This document shows positions 43,339-52,937 of a DNA stretch of 64,000 nucleotides, one piece after another. The DNA comes from Kutzneria chonburiensis (GTDB taxonomy: Bacteria; Actinomycetota; Actinomycetes; Mycobacteriales; Pseudonocardiaceae): positions 3,596,001-3,660,000 of the forward strand of contig NZ_CP097263.1 of the NCBI RefSeq assembly GCF_028622115.1. Direction: 5' to 3'. Each line of letters opens with the position of its first letter. Position 1 is the first letter of the stretch. A model generated the notes under the pieces. The model was not told where the DNA came from. It did no database searches and saw only the letters and a program-made list of their open reading frames with translations. Both the position numbers and the translations under genes were made by a program.

Positions 43339-43344
43339 GTGTCC

Positions 43345-44133
43345 ATGAAGGCACTCGAGGTATTAGCCGACGACCTGGTCTATCCGGAGTCGCCACGCTG
43401 GCACGACGGCCGCCTTTGGATCTCCGATGTGCACGCGTATCGCCTGGTCACGGTGGGTGCGACAACGGATGTTGTCTGCGAGGTGCCGGGGCGGCCGGCG
43501 GGCAGCGGCTTTCTGCCGGACGGCTCGTTGCTGCTGGCCACGGCCCTGGATCGGCGGCTGAACGTCTGGGACGGCGAGTTCCGGCCGGTGGCCGAGGTGC
43601 CGGCGACGGGTCTGCTGAACGACATGGTGGTCGGCCCGGACGGTCGGGCGTGGTTCGGAGACACCGGCTTCCGGCTGGGTGTCGAGGAGCCGCGACCGGG
43701 GCGGATCTTCACGTGGACGGCCGCGGAGGGGCCGGAGGTTGCGGCCGAAGACGTCTGGTTTCCCAACGGCATGGTCATCACGGGCAACGAACTGGTGGTC
43801 AACGAGTCGACGGCCGACCGGACTTCTGTATTCAGGATCCAGTCTGACGGAATGCTGCATCGGGACCGCGTGCTCGTGGAGGCGGGGCCGTTCCCGGACG
43901 GACTGGCGATGGACGCCGACGGCTCGTACTGGATCGCATTGTTCGGCGGGGGCAAGTTCGTGCACGTCAGCGTGGGTGGGGACGTGCTGGAAGAGATCGA
44001 CACCGGCGGCCGGATCGCGGTGGCCTGCGCCTTCGGCGAAGGGTCGCTGTACCTGTGCACGGCCGAGACGACGATGGCGGATCTGCGCGAGGGACGTAGT
44101 CGCGGCTACATTCACCAACTTTCGAATGTCTAG
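43345..44133 (+). CDS. SMP-30 / gluconolactonase family protein
   Basis: This 262-residue six-bladed beta-propeller shows YPESPRWHDGRLWISD, GLLNDMVVGPDGRAWFGD, FPNGMVITGNELVVNES and FPDGLAMDADGSYWIA. These carry the metal-binding Glu, Asn and Asp of the family. The enzyme should open a lactone in sugar or related catabolism. The ATG at 43345 lacks an RBS but sits at a predicted transcription start. It heads a group of four catabolic genes. Confidence 0.9.
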   Translation: MKALEVLADDLVYPESPRWHDGRLWISDVHAYRLVTVGATTDVVCEVPGRPAGSGFLPDGSLLLATALDRRLNVWDGEFRPVAEVPATGLLNDMVVGPDGRAWFGDTGFRLGVEEPRPGRIFTWTAAEGPEVAAEDVWFPNGMVITGNELVVNESTADRTSVFRIQSDGMLHRDRVLVEAGPFPDGLAMDADGSYWIALFGGGKFVHVSVGGDVLEEIDTGGRIAVACAFGEGSLYLCTAETTMADLREGRSRGYIHQLSNV

Positions 44134-44144
44134 CCAACTTACGA
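44116..44144 (+). promoter_or_regulatory. Two regulatory motif copies before the HisD-like gene
   Basis: CAACTTTCGA (44116-44125, within the end of the SMP-30 gene) and CAACTTACGA (44135-44144) match the motif at the SMP-30 promoter. A -10-like GAGTCT follows the second copy. This suggests a common regulator and an internal promoter. Confidence 0.4.
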
Positions 44145-44196
44145 GAGTCTGTGGCAGCATGGGCTGCACCACGCCCCCGCCGATGAGGAGCCGACC

Positions 44197-45495
44197 ATGT
44201 CCCTCGAACTGAAAAAGGCCTTGCCGACCAGCGCGGGCCGGGCCGGCTCCGACGCCGTGGCGGCCACCGTGTCCGGGGTGATCGCCGACATCCGCGACCG
44301 CGGCGACGCGGCCGTCCGCGAGTACTCGGCCCGCTTCGACAACTGGTCGCCGGCCGAGTTCCGGCTGTCGGCCGCCGAGATCGACCGCATCATCGCCACT
44401 GTGCCGGCGCAGACCATCGAAGACATCCGGACCGTGCAGGCCAACGTGCGTGGCTTCGCCGAGAAGCAGCTGGCGTCGATGCTGGAGTTCGAGGTCGAGA
44501 CGGCCCCGGGGGTTTTCCTTGGCCAGAAACACAATCCGGTCGAAGCGGTCGGCGCGTACGTGCCCGGCGGCCGGTACCCGCTGCTCGCGTCGGCGCACAT
44601 GACCGTGCTGACCGCGAAGGTCGCCGGCGTCAAGCGGGTCACCGCCTGCACGCCGCCGATCCGCGGCGAAATCCCCGCCGCCACCATCGCCGCCATGCAC
44701 CTTGCCGGCGCGGACGAGATCCTGCTGCTCGGCGGCGTGCAGGCGGTCGCGGCGATGGCCGTCGGCACCGAGACGGTCGGCAAGGTCGACATGCTGGCCG
44801 GCCCGGGCAACGCCTACGTGGCCGAGGCCAAGCGGCAGCTGTTCGGTGAGGTCGGCATCGACCTGTTCGCCGGGCCGACCGAGATCCTGATCATCGCCGA
44901 CGACACGGCCGACCCACAGCTGGTCGCCGTCGACCTGCTCAGTCAGGCTGAACACGGGCCGGACTCGCCGGCCATCCTGATCACCACCTCCGAGACCGTC
45001 GGGCGGGCGGTTCTGGACCACGTCGACCGGCTGCTGCCGGGCATGTCGACCCGTGACTTCGCGGAGCCGGCATGGCGTGATCACGGTCAGGTGCATGTTG
45101 TGTCGGGTTTAACGGAAGCGTTCAACCTGGCTGACGAGTTCGCCTCCGAGCACGTGCAGGTGCTGACCGAGAACCCGCGCCAGGCGCTGACCTCGATGAA
45201 CCACTACGGCGCGCTGTTCCTCGGCGAGGGCACATGTGTCTCCTACGGGGACAAGGTCATCGGCACCAACCACACGCTGCCGACGCGGCACGCTGCGCGG
45301 TATACCGGTGGTCTCTGGGTGGGTAAGTTCCTGCGTACCGTGACGTACCAGGAGGTCACCAACGCGGCGTCCAGCGCCGCGCTGGGCGAGCTCTGTGGAC
45401 GGGCGGCGCGGGCCGAGTTCTTCGAGGGCCATGCTCGGTCCGGCGACATCCGGGCTTCGCGGGTGCGCGGCGAGTTGCCCGCGTGGGCCAAGTGA
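44197..45495 (+). CDS. HisD-like zinc alcohol dehydrogenase, probably catabolic
   Basis: The product has 432 residues. The histidinol dehydrogenase fold is clear: DMLAGPGNAYVAEAKRQL, GIDLFAGPTEILIIAD and LLSQAEHGPDSP. Near the C-terminus IGTNHTLPTRHAARYTGGLW and VGKFLRTVTYQEV match the catabolic paralogues such as sulfopropanediol dehydrogenase (HpsN). True HisD reads differently there. It should oxidise a primary alcohol to an acid in two NAD+ steps. The ATG has GAGGAG upstream. It lies between lactonase and SDR genes, which supports catabolism rather than histidine synthesis. Confidence 0.87.
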   Translation: MSLELKKALPTSAGRAGSDAVAATVSGVIADIRDRGDAAVREYSARFDNWSPAEFRLSAAEIDRIIATVPAQTIEDIRTVQANVRGFAEKQLASMLEFEVETAPGVFLGQKHNPVEAVGAYVPGGRYPLLASAHMTVLTAKVAGVKRVTACTPPIRGEIPAATIAAMHLAGADEILLLGGVQAVAAMAVGTETVGKVDMLAGPGNAYVAEAKRQLFGEVGIDLFAGPTEILIIADDTADPQLVAVDLLSQAEHGPDSPAILITTSETVGRAVLDHVDRLLPGMSTRDFAEPAWRDHGQVHVVSGLTEAFNLADEFASEHVQVLTENPRQALTSMNHYGALFLGEGTCVSYGDKVIGTNHTLPTRHAARYTGGLWVGKFLRTVTYQEVTNAASSAALGELCGRAARAEFFEGHARSGDIRASRVRGELPAWAK

Positions 45496-46235
45496 CCACT
45501 TTGGACGGTCGGACCGCGCTCGTGACCGGGGCGGGTCGTGGTCTGGGCCGGGGTATTGGTGTGGCGCTGGCTCGTGCTGGCGCGAAGGTGGTGCTGGTCA
45601 GCCGTACGGCTGCGGAAATCGATGCCGCTGCCTCGGAAATCCGGGATGCTGGCGGTTCGGCCGTCGCTGTGACCTGTGATGTCCTTGATTTGGCCGACTT
45701 TGAGGCCGTGCTGGACGGGGTCGGTGTGGTCGACGTGTTGGTGAACAACGCCGGCACCAACGACCCGATGCCGTTCGGCGAGGTCATGCCTACGGTGTAC
45801 GACAAGATCTTCGATCTGAATGTTCGGGCCACGTATTTCGTGACCCAGGCGGTGGTCAGTCGCATGATCGCCGCTGGTCGCGGCGGCTCCGTGATCACGG
45901 TGTCGTCGCAGATGGGGCAGGTGGGCGCGGCCAACCGGTCCGTGTACTGCGCGGCCAAGCACGCCGTCGAGGGCATGACCAAGGCGTTGGCCGTCGAGCT
46001 CGGGCCGCGGGGCATCCGGGTGAACACGGTGGCCCCCGGTTACGTCGAAACCCCTTTGACCGCACCGTATTTCGCCGACGAGGAGTTCCGCGCGGACACC
46101 ATGCGCCGGATCCCGCTCGGCCGGCTCGGCCTCGTCGCCGACGTCGCCGCCGCCGTCGTGTACCTCGCCGATCCCGCCGCGACCTTCGTCACCGGCACCA
46201 GCCTGGTGATCGACGGCGGCTACACCGCCCAGTAG
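45492..46235 (+). CDS. Short-chain dehydrogenase/reductase
   Basis: This 247-residue enzyme has the cofactor loop VTGAGRGLGRGIG, VNNAG, the catalytic Ser in VSSQMGQ and the YCAAK pair. The GTG at 45492 overlaps the upstream TGA (GTGA), giving coupling; a GTG nine bases earlier is also possible. It is the usual classical SDR fold acting on a hydroxy or keto intermediate, probably in the same pathway as the HisD-like enzyme. Confidence 0.92.
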   Translation: MTTLDGRTALVTGAGRGLGRGIGVALARAGAKVVLVSRTAAEIDAAASEIRDAGGSAVAVTCDVLDLADFEAVLDGVGVVDVLVNNAGTNDPMPFGEVMPTVYDKIFDLNVRATYFVTQAVVSRMIAAGRGGSVITVSSQMGQVGAANRSVYCAAKHAVEGMTKALAVELGPRGIRVNTVAPGYVETPLTAPYFADEEFRADTMRRIPLGRLGLVADVAAAVVYLADPAATFVTGTSLVIDGGYTAQ

Positions 46236-46246
46236 AGGAGAGTCCC

Positions 46247-47785
46247 GTGTCCGAAGTGCATGACGTCGTCGTACTCGGCGCCGGCCCGGTCGGGCTGATG
46301 GCCGCCGGACTGCTCGGCCGGCTCGGTCACGACGTCGTACTGGTCGAGCGGCATCCCAACCTCTACAACCTGCCGCGAGCCGGGCACGTCGATCACGAGG
46401 TCGTGCGGGCGTTGCAGCTGCTGGACTGCACCGACACGTTCCTGGCCGACGCCATCGCCTGCGAGACCTACACGATGCGCAACGGCAAGGGCGAGGTGCT
46501 GGCCGAATTCCCTTGGGCGTCGGAGGGGATTTCCGGGTACCCGTCGGACTTCATGATGTACCAGCCGACCATGGAGGATCCGCTGCACTCCCGGCTGTGC
46601 GACGACCCCCATGTGACGCTGCGGCGGGGCTTCGAGATCACCGACGTCGTGCCGGGGGATGATTTCGTTGAGGTGTATGCTGTTCAGCCGGCTTCCGAGG
46701 CCGATGAGTACGGGCCTGCACGGGACGCGGAGTCCATTGTGGTCCATGGTCGCTATGTGATCGCCGCCGACGGCGGGCGCAGCCAGACACGTGAGCAGCT
46801 GGGCATCGAGCGCTACGATCTGGGATACTCGGAGGAGTGGCTCAACGCCGACTGCCGGCGTAAGCGGCCCGTGCAGCTTGAGCTCGACACCGGGCAGTGG
46901 TGCGATCCGGAGCGGCCTACCACGGTGCTTCCCTTGGGGCGGCGGCATCGTCGTTTCGAGTGGCGACTGCTGCCCGGGGAGACTGCCGAGGAGATGTCCG
47001 ATCCGGCTGTGGCCTGGGAGCTCCTTGGCCGTCTTGGCCTGACGTCTGAGGACCTTTCCATTGTGCGCCAGCATGTGTGGAACTTCGAGGCCAAGATCGC
47101 CGTCACATGGTCTTCCGGTCGGGTGTTTCTGGCCGGTGATGCCGCCCACACGATGCCGCCGTTCCAGGGGCAGGGCATGTGCTCGGGCATTCGGGACGTG
47201 ACGAATCTGGCCTGGAAGCTCGATCTGGTGCTTCGCGGGGTGTCCTCTCCTGCGCTGCTGGAGACCTACCAGTCCGAGCGGGAACCGAATCTCCTTGCAT
47301 GGACGCATCTCTCCATCGAGACCGGCAAGGTCACCTCCGTGTTGGACGCTGACGAGGCCGCGTTGCGGGACGAAGCTTTCCATTCCGGGAACGCCCCGGC
47401 CATGCCGGTCATTCCGCCTTTGACCGGCATGGTCCGCACTCAGCCCGGTGCCGGCGAGCTCGGTCTCCAGGCCCTGGTGCGTCGAGGTTCTGTGACGGGA
47501 CTGTTCGATGACGTCATCGGTTGCGGCTTCACAGTGGTGTCCACGATTGCGGATCCTGCCTTGTATCTGTCGCCTGCCCAGCTCAAGTTCCTGGCCGACA
47601 TCGACACTCGGGTGGTGCATGTCGGCGGCGATGTCGTTGATGTGGAAGGGAAGTATGCCGCCTGGCTCGATTCCCACGAGTGGGAGGTCGTCGTCACCCG
47701 CCCGGACTTCCACGTGTTCGGCGGCGGTTCACTGGCCGAGCTGCCCGAGATCATCGACGAGCTGGCTGGTCACCTTCAGGTATGA
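46247..47785 (+). CDS. FAD-dependent aromatic monooxygenase, MhpA-like
   Basis: The product has 512 residues, starting at GTG with AGGAGAG upstream. The FAD motif VVVLGAGPVGLMAAGLL, the DG motif VIAADGGRSQTREQLG and the GD motif VFLAGDAAHTMPPFQGQGM place it among PheA/TfdB-type hydroxylases. The overall pattern is that of 3-(3-hydroxyphenyl)propionate hydroxylase (MhpA). It uses NAD(P)H and O2 to hydroxylate a ring. The ring-cleavage genes that normally follow are absent here. Confidence 0.9.
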   Translation: MSEVHDVVVLGAGPVGLMAAGLLGRLGHDVVLVERHPNLYNLPRAGHVDHEVVRALQLLDCTDTFLADAIACETYTMRNGKGEVLAEFPWASEGISGYPSDFMMYQPTMEDPLHSRLCDDPHVTLRRGFEITDVVPGDDFVEVYAVQPASEADEYGPARDAESIVVHGRYVIAADGGRSQTREQLGIERYDLGYSEEWLNADCRRKRPVQLELDTGQWCDPERPTTVLPLGRRHRRFEWRLLPGETAEEMSDPAVAWELLGRLGLTSEDLSIVRQHVWNFEAKIAVTWSSGRVFLAGDAAHTMPPFQGQGMCSGIRDVTNLAWKLDLVLRGVSSPALLETYQSEREPNLLAWTHLSIETGKVTSVLDADEAALRDEAFHSGNAPAMPVIPPLTGMVRTQPGAGELGLQALVRRGSVTGLFDDVIGCGFTVVSTIADPALYLSPAQLKFLADIDTRVVHVGGDVVDVEGKYAAWLDSHEWEVVVTRPDFHVFGGGSLAELPEIIDELAGHLQV

Positions 47786-47855
47786 GCTCGTTGTCTCACA
47801 ACGGGTTCACTCTATCGAGCGATACTCATACGTCGAGTCGATCTTTGCGCGGGCG

Positions 47856-47861
47856 TAGAAT
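47856..47861 (+). promoter_or_regulatory. -10 element of the DUF222/HNH gene
   Basis: TAGAAT lies eight bases before ATG 47869. With no Shine-Dalgarno sequence, the gene is probably leaderless. Confidence 0.4.
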
Positions 47862-47868
47862 CGCTGGT

Positions 47869-48969
47869 ATGGACAGGAAAGTCGCTCGTATCATCGAGAT
47901 CGAGCACCAGAAACGAGCACTCGCCGCCGAGCAACTCCGCCTCACCGCCGAGATCGCCACCGACGAATACGTCGCCACCGACCTCGCCATGGCCCTACAG
48001 CTCTCGCCCTCCAACGCCGAGGACTACGTCGACTGGGCCACCCGCGTCGAGACCTACTTCCCCGACGTCATCGACGCCATGGCCGCCGGCATCATCAGCG
48101 AACGCTCCGCCCACGCCATCGTCGATCCGACGCGGTTCTATCCCGAAGAGCTCGCTCAACGGGTCGTGAGCGCCACCCTGGCGACCGCCGCCGGCCGCAC
48201 GCCGCAACAACTCCGGCGCTCATCCCTGGGCCGGCTGCAACGGGCCGACCCCGCGCTGCACTTCCTCAAACGGGAAGAAGCCCGCCGCAACCGCAAAGTC
48301 ATCATCTACGACGAAGAAGACAGCATGGCCACCCTGGCCTGCCAACAACCCGCCGAGATCGCCCAAGCGATGTACACCAAGATCGATCGGATCGCCCAAC
48401 AGGAAACGAAAAACGGGCGCACGATCGACGAGGTCCGTGCCGATGTCATGGCGGGGTTGATCCTGGAAGACCCCAAGACCGCTGGTGTGAAGCCGTTGAT
48501 TCAGGTGACTGTGCCGATCACCGCCTTGCTCGGTGTGGATGAGCGGCCGGGCCAGTTGGACGCCGGTCAGTTGATCCCCGCGCCGGTCGTCCGGGAGCTG
48601 ATGTCCCACCCGGGCACCGTGTTTCACCGGCTGCTGACCGACAAAGCCGGGCAGCTGCTGGAGTACAGCCCGGACATCTACCGGCCGAAGGCCGATGTGG
48701 ACCGGTTCATCCGGACCCGGCACAGGACGTGTGTGATGCCGTGCTGCTCGCATCCCTCGCGGTCCTGCGACATCGACCACGCCACCGCCTGGCCGGAAGG
48801 CAAGTCGACCGGGACGAATCTCGGGCCGTTGGATCGAAAGCATCATCGGTACAAGCACGCGACCAAGGCGAAGGTGACCATCGCGGACGATGGCACGACG
48901 ACGCTGGAGACCCGGTGGGGGCTGACCTACACGACCAAGCCGGAGCCTGTTGAGGAACCCCCGTTCTAG
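47869..48969 (+). CDS. DUF222 / HNH endonuclease domain protein (13E12-like)
   Basis: The product has 366 residues. The N-terminal two thirds are DUF222 (helical, LQLSPSNAEDYVDWATRV). The C-terminal HNH nuclease reads CVMPCCSHPSRSCDIDHATA, then NLGPLDRKHHRYKH, with the paired His and zinc-like Cys. Such proteins are repeated in many actinobacterial genomes and behave like mobile or selfish genes. The longer frame from 47680 overlaps the monooxygenase gene and is rejected. Confidence 0.88.
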   Translation: MDRKVARIIEIEHQKRALAAEQLRLTAEIATDEYVATDLAMALQLSPSNAEDYVDWATRVETYFPDVIDAMAAGIISERSAHAIVDPTRFYPEELAQRVVSATLATAAGRTPQQLRRSSLGRLQRADPALHFLKREEARRNRKVIIYDEEDSMATLACQQPAEIAQAMYTKIDRIAQQETKNGRTIDEVRADVMAGLILEDPKTAGVKPLIQVTVPITALLGVDERPGQLDAGQLIPAPVVRELMSHPGTVFHRLLTDKAGQLLEYSPDIYRPKADVDRFIRTRHRTCVMPCCSHPSRSCDIDHATAWPEGKSTGTNLGPLDRKHHRYKHATKAKVTIADDGTTTLETRWGLTYTTKPEPVEEPPF

Positions 48970-49366
48970 GGAGCTCTCCACGCTTTCGAGCACCAGGTGT
49001 CGGTCAGCGAGGGCCACGAGCCTGGCGGCGCCGCTGCCGCGGCCACGACGGCTAGACCACGGATGGACAGACTACGGGGCCGTCGCAGCCTTGCCCCTTG
49101 ACACCGTGGGCGCTTCGAGTGGTGGGCTGGGTCGGGTGGTTACGTTGGTTGGAGCGCTTGCGTTGGGTGGGGGTTGGGCGTCTGGGGTGGCGTGGGTGGG
49201 CCTTGCAACTGTGTTGGCATGGGCAGTACGGTTCTCATGGCGGTACCGGCCGCCTCTGGGTCCGCGGGTAGGGCTGCAAGCCCACCGGTTGAGGCATCAC
49301 CCATCGATGGCTGGTCTTTCCGGCCCGATGTCGCGGACCCGCGGGCGCTGAGGAAGGACTGCCTTG
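48970..49366. other. Non-coding gap
   Basis: About 400 bases separate the DUF222/HNH gene from the broken serine hydrolase. Frames here lack good starts and family signs. The base composition is TGG/GTG-rich on the plus strand. I see no clear promoter or hairpin. Confidence 0.4.
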
Positions 49367-50832
49367 ATGAGCCCGCATGCACCGCGTCATGAGCACGGCC
49401 GTGAGCTGCCGGAGCGGCCCGATCTACGTTTCCTCAAGGTCGAGGCGAAGCGGCGGCTCGGTGCCGGGGAATTCCCCACACTGCATGAGGCGCAGCTGGC
49501 CATTGCCCGAGAGCATGGCTACTCGAGCTGGACGAGCCTGAAGACGGCGATCGACAACGCCGGCACGATCCTCGAGCACGTCCAGTGGGTCATCGACCGC
49601 TACAAGAGGTCCGATGGCGCGGACTGGACTCCGCCGGGTGAGGACGACCTCCATGAGCACGTCACGCCCAGGTTCCTGGCGCAGATCTCGGCGGACGTGC
49701 TGGCCAAGATGTTGCAGTCGATCGCACCAAGCCTGAGGGAACCGCTGACGGTCGACGCGTCGACTGGAAAGACGCTGAGGGCGGAGATCGGTGGGCTCAG
49801 GTTGGAGGCGTCGGCGGAGGAAGAGCGGCCCCATCGGATCACGATGCTCCGGCTGTACCCGATCGCCAAGCGAGTGACCGACGAGCGGCTGGGCGAGCAG
49901 GAGAACCGAAGCACGGGAACGGTGCCGGCCAACGCGGTCACGGTCGCTGATCAATCCAAGGCGGAGCTGGGACTGCCGGGGCTGATCATGGCGGGTGACG
50001 GGTGGACGGTGTGCTCAGGGTGGCGAGATCTGGACACGCGCGACGAGCTCACCGCCGACCACCGGTTCCCGGCCTACGGGATCGCCAAGGTCATCACGGC
50101 CACCGCGGTCACGCTCCTCCTCGACGACCTTGACGTAAGGGCGAACACGATCCTGCGCGGGACCCGGCTGGACGACGACGAGATCACGGTCCGCGACCTG
50201 CTCACCCACACCTCGGGGGTCCGCAGCCCCGACGTCCAGTTCGCCCCGGAAGCTCCGGAATTCGTCTACCACGACACCATTCCCTGTAGTGGACAAGGGG
50301 TGTGCTGCTGCCGAGCAACGGGGCGTACGCGGTGCTGGGCAAGATCGTCGCCGACGTGACCGGGGTGCCCTACGCCGAGGCGATGAGAGAACTCGTCCTG
50401 ACACCGCTGGACATGCTCAGCACGGACTTCCCCACAACGTGGCCGGGAGGCGCCGTGGTCACCGGATACCACCTGGCCGAGGACGGGACGTTCGAGGAGG
50501 CGGAACGCCACGTCTCGACCATGGCGGCGGCCGGCGGTGCGTGGACCACGGCGCCAGACCTGGTGCGGTTCGGCCGCAACTGGACGACCCTGCTGCCGGC
50601 GGACAAGGTCGCGGAGGCCATCCGGCCCCAAGCGGGACCGGGATCGGCCAAGGTGGGCCTGGGCTGGCTCGTGAACCCGGCGGGTGACCTGTACGGCCAC
50701 TCCGGCGCCGGCCCGGGCGCGGGGGCGTCACTGCTGATCAGCCTGAGCGCAGGCGAGGTGACGGTGGCGGCGACCAACCGCCAGGTGCCGATGGAACCCG
50801 TCAACGCCCGCCTGCGCCGGCCCATCGCCTAG
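49367..50832 (+). pseudogene. Broken serine beta-lactamase-like hydrolase
   Basis: The first part has an N-terminal helical segment common in fused hydrolases (LRFLKVEAKRRLGAG, AIAREHGYSSWTSLK) and an ORF12-like middle, then the beta-lactamase-fold core. There the SxxK motif reads GIAK, so the nucleophile Ser is Gly, before LLTHTSG. At about 50290-50305 the frame shifts: SGQGV should lead into LLPSNGAYAVLGKI, which lies one frame over. A two-base TG duplication in GGGGTGTGCTG explains it. The second frame runs on to 50832 (GGAWTTAPDLVRFG, LGWLVNPAGDLYGHSGAGPG). Both lesions point to decay. Confidence 0.75.
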
Positions 50833-51846
50833 CTACACCCCCGGGGTGGTGGGGGTCTTGGACAGGCCCTTGCCACCGGTGCTCTTGTTGGAGGCGCCGA
50901 TGATGTTCGGCGCCTTCGACGAGGTGCACTGGCTCTGGTCGGTGGCGTTGATGCCGTAGCCGTTCTTGTTGGTCACGGTCAGCGTGTTCTTGCTGAACGT
51001 GTTGCCGCACCCCGTCTTGCCCCACACGTTGTGCAGCTGGATGGTGTCAAGATAGGCGTTCTTGGCGGTGTTGCCGGTGATTGTGTACTTGTCACCCTTG
51101 ATGTCCATTGTGGAATCGGCGTCGTGCTGGTTCTTCTCGCCGGTCCCGTCGAGGGTGTTGCCGGAGATCAGCCCGTCATGGGTGCCCTCCTTGACGTCGA
51201 TGCCCTCGGCGGCCACGTTGGGCCCGATCTTGTTGTTCAGCACCTGGGTGTAGTTGCTGGCGTCGGGCGTGCTGGGGGTGGCGCCGTAGCAGGACCAGTT
51301 GCTGTTGGCCGAACCGAGGTACACGCCCTCGCCGTAGCCGGGCTCCTCCTGGCCGGTGTTGGTCACCGTGGAGTTCTTGATCACGCCGTACGAGCTGCTC
51401 TTGCGGAAGTGCACGCCCTCGTACCCGATGTCGTGCACGCTGACACCGTCGATGGTCACGTGCGACGAGCCGTCGAGCACAATACCCTTCTTGGACTTGG
51501 TCACACTGAAACCCTTGAGGTTCCAGTAGTTCGCGCCCTGCAGCCACAGGCCGTAGCCGGTCTGGCCGGACGGGCAGTCGGTGTCGCCGAGCTTGAACTT
51601 GGGGTCGTGCAGCACGGCTTTGGCGCTGCCGACAAGGGTGATCGGCGCGGCGGCGGTGCCGGACGTGGTGGCGACGAACTGGTCGCCGTAGTCGCCGTCG
51701 GCCAGCTGGATGGTGTCGCCGGGCTTGACCGCCTTCAACGCGGCGATCAGCTGGGCGGCGGTGCTGACGTTGATCGTGGTGGCCGCGGCGGCGGGCTGCA
51801 CGAGTGCCTGAGCCGCGAGCACGGAAGCGAGAATGGCCTTCAACAC
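50833..51846 (-). CDS. Secreted right-handed beta-helix protein
   Basis: The product has 337 residues. A signal peptide (MLKAILASVLAAQALVQP) precedes a pectate-lyase-like parallel beta-helix: ALKAVKPGDTIQLADGDYGD, YGLWLQGANYWNLKGF, GVHFRKSSSYGVI and NGYGINATDQ. GTG 51846 has AAGGAT upstream. It is a close paralogue of the next gene, sharing most of its length and the ending NIIGASNKSTGGKGLSKTP. It could bind or cleave an acidic polysaccharide; the catalytic residues of pectate lyase cannot be assigned. Confidence 0.82.
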   Translation of the reverse strand: MLKAILASVLAAQALVQPAAAATTINVSTAAQLIAALKAVKPGDTIQLADGDYGDQFVATTSGTAAAPITLVGSAKAVLHDPKFKLGDTDCPSGQTGYGLWLQGANYWNLKGFSVTKSKKGIVLDGSSHVTIDGVSVHDIGYEGVHFRKSSSYGVIKNSTVTNTGQEEPGYGEGVYLGSANSNWSCYGATPSTPDASNYTQVLNNKIGPNVAAEGIDVKEGTHDGLISGNTLDGTGEKNQHDADSTMDIKGDKYTITGNTAKNAYLDTIQLHNVWGKTGCGNTFSKNTLTVTNKNGYGINATDQSQCTSSKAPNIIGASNKSTGGKGLSKTPTTPGV

Positions 51847-51926
51847 AGGGAAATCCTTTCGGCAGGGAAGCCGAGGGGGTCGGCCCGCACAGCGGCTGAT
51901 ATGCGGGACGGCCCCCTCGCCGCTAC

Positions 51927-52937
51927 TCAGGCGCCGGGCGTGACCGGGGTCTTGGACAGCCCCTTGCCGCCGGTGCTCTTGTTGGACGCGCCGATGATGT
52001 TGGGCGACTTCGACGACACGCACGAACTCTGGTTCGTGGAGTTGATGCCGTAGCCGTCCTTGTTGGTCACGGTCAGCGTGTTGTTGCTGAACGTGTTGCC
52101 ACAGCCCGTCTTCTTCCACAGGTTGTGCGTCTGGATGGCGTCGAGGAAGGCGTTTTTCACCGTGTTGTTGGTGAACTTGTAGCCGTCACCCTTGACGTCG
52201 ATCGCCGAGTCGGCCGAGTTCTCGTTCTTCTCGCCGGTCCCGTCGAACGTGTTGCCGTCGACAACGCCGCCCTTGGTGCCCTCCTTGACGTCGAGGCCCT
52301 CGGCCGCGACGTTGGGCCCGATCTTGTTGCCCAGCACCTGGACGAAGTCGCCGGCGTCCGGGTTCTTGCCCTTGTTCGTGCCGTAGCACGCCCAGTTGCT
52401 GTTGGACGAACCGATGTAGACACCTTCGCCGTAGCCGGGCTGCTCGAGACCGGTGTTGTACACGCTCGAGTTCTTGATCACACCGTAGGCGCTGCTCTTG
52501 CGGAAGTGCACGCCCTCGAAGCCGATGTCGTGCACGGAGACCGAGTCGATGGTCACGTGGGTGGCACCGTCGAGGACGATGCCCTTCTTCGACTTGGTCA
52601 CGCTGAAACCCTTGAGGTTCCAGTAACTCGCGCCGTTGAGCCACAGGCCGTAGCCGGTCAGCCCTGACGGGCAGTCGGTGTCGCTGGCCTCGAACTTCGG
52701 GTCGTGCAGCACCGCCTTGGCACTGCCGACAAGGGTGATCGGCGCGGACGCCGTGCCGGAGGTGGTGGCCACGAACTGGTCGCCGTAGTCACCGTCGGCC
52801 AGCTGGATGGTGTCGCCGGGCTTGGCCGCCTTCAGTGCGGCGATCAGCTGGGCCGCGGTGCTGACGTTGATGGTCGATGCCGCCGGCTGCACGACGAACG
52901 GCGCGACCAGCGCGAGAGCGGTCAGGGCTTTGATCAT
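51927..52937 (-). CDS. Secreted right-handed beta-helix protein, paralogue
   Basis: The 336-residue protein has a signal peptide (MIKALTALALVAPFVVQP) and the same beta-helix as the gene at 50833. The ATG at 52937 overlaps the upstream TGA (ATGA), so translation is coupled to the pectate-lyase-superfamily gene. The two beta-helix genes are a tandem duplication. Confidence 0.82.
   Translation of the reverse strand: MIKALTALALVAPFVVQPAASTINVSTAAQLIAALKAAKPGDTIQLADGDYGDQFVATTSGTASAPITLVGSAKAVLHDPKFEASDTDCPSGLTGYGLWLNGASYWNLKGFSVTKSKKGIVLDGATHVTIDSVSVHDIGFEGVHFRKSSAYGVIKNSSVYNTGLEQPGYGEGVYIGSSNSNWACYGTNKGKNPDAGDFVQVLGNKIGPNVAAEGLDVKEGTKGGVVDGNTFDGTGEKNENSADSAIDVKGDGYKFTNNTVKNAFLDAIQTHNLWKKTGCGNTFSNNTLTVTNKDGYGINSTNQSSCVSSKSPNIIGASNKSTGGKGLSKTPVTPGA

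Larger units (their letters stand above)
43042..43344. other. Non-coding gap with terminator and tandem repeat
   Basis: The gap holds a GC-rich hairpin (43059-43086), a 29-base tandem repeat (43174-43281) and a CCCCT-rich run, and ends in the SMP-30 promoter. No gene is supported; frames through the repeat encode low-complexity sequence. Confidence 0.6.

Noticed and set aside
42921-43396. Minus-strand ORFs with Arg/Gly/Glu repeats
   Set aside because: They only translate the 29-base tandem repeat; no promoter or RBS.
44197-45495. Biosynthetic histidinol dehydrogenase (hisD)
   Set aside because: The C-terminal TRHAARYTGGLWVGKF region and the catabolic neighbours fit the HpsN-like paralogues; no other his genes are present.
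48950-49351. Plus-strand ORF after the HNH gene
   Set aside because: It starts inside the HNH gene, lacks an RBS and shows no family features.
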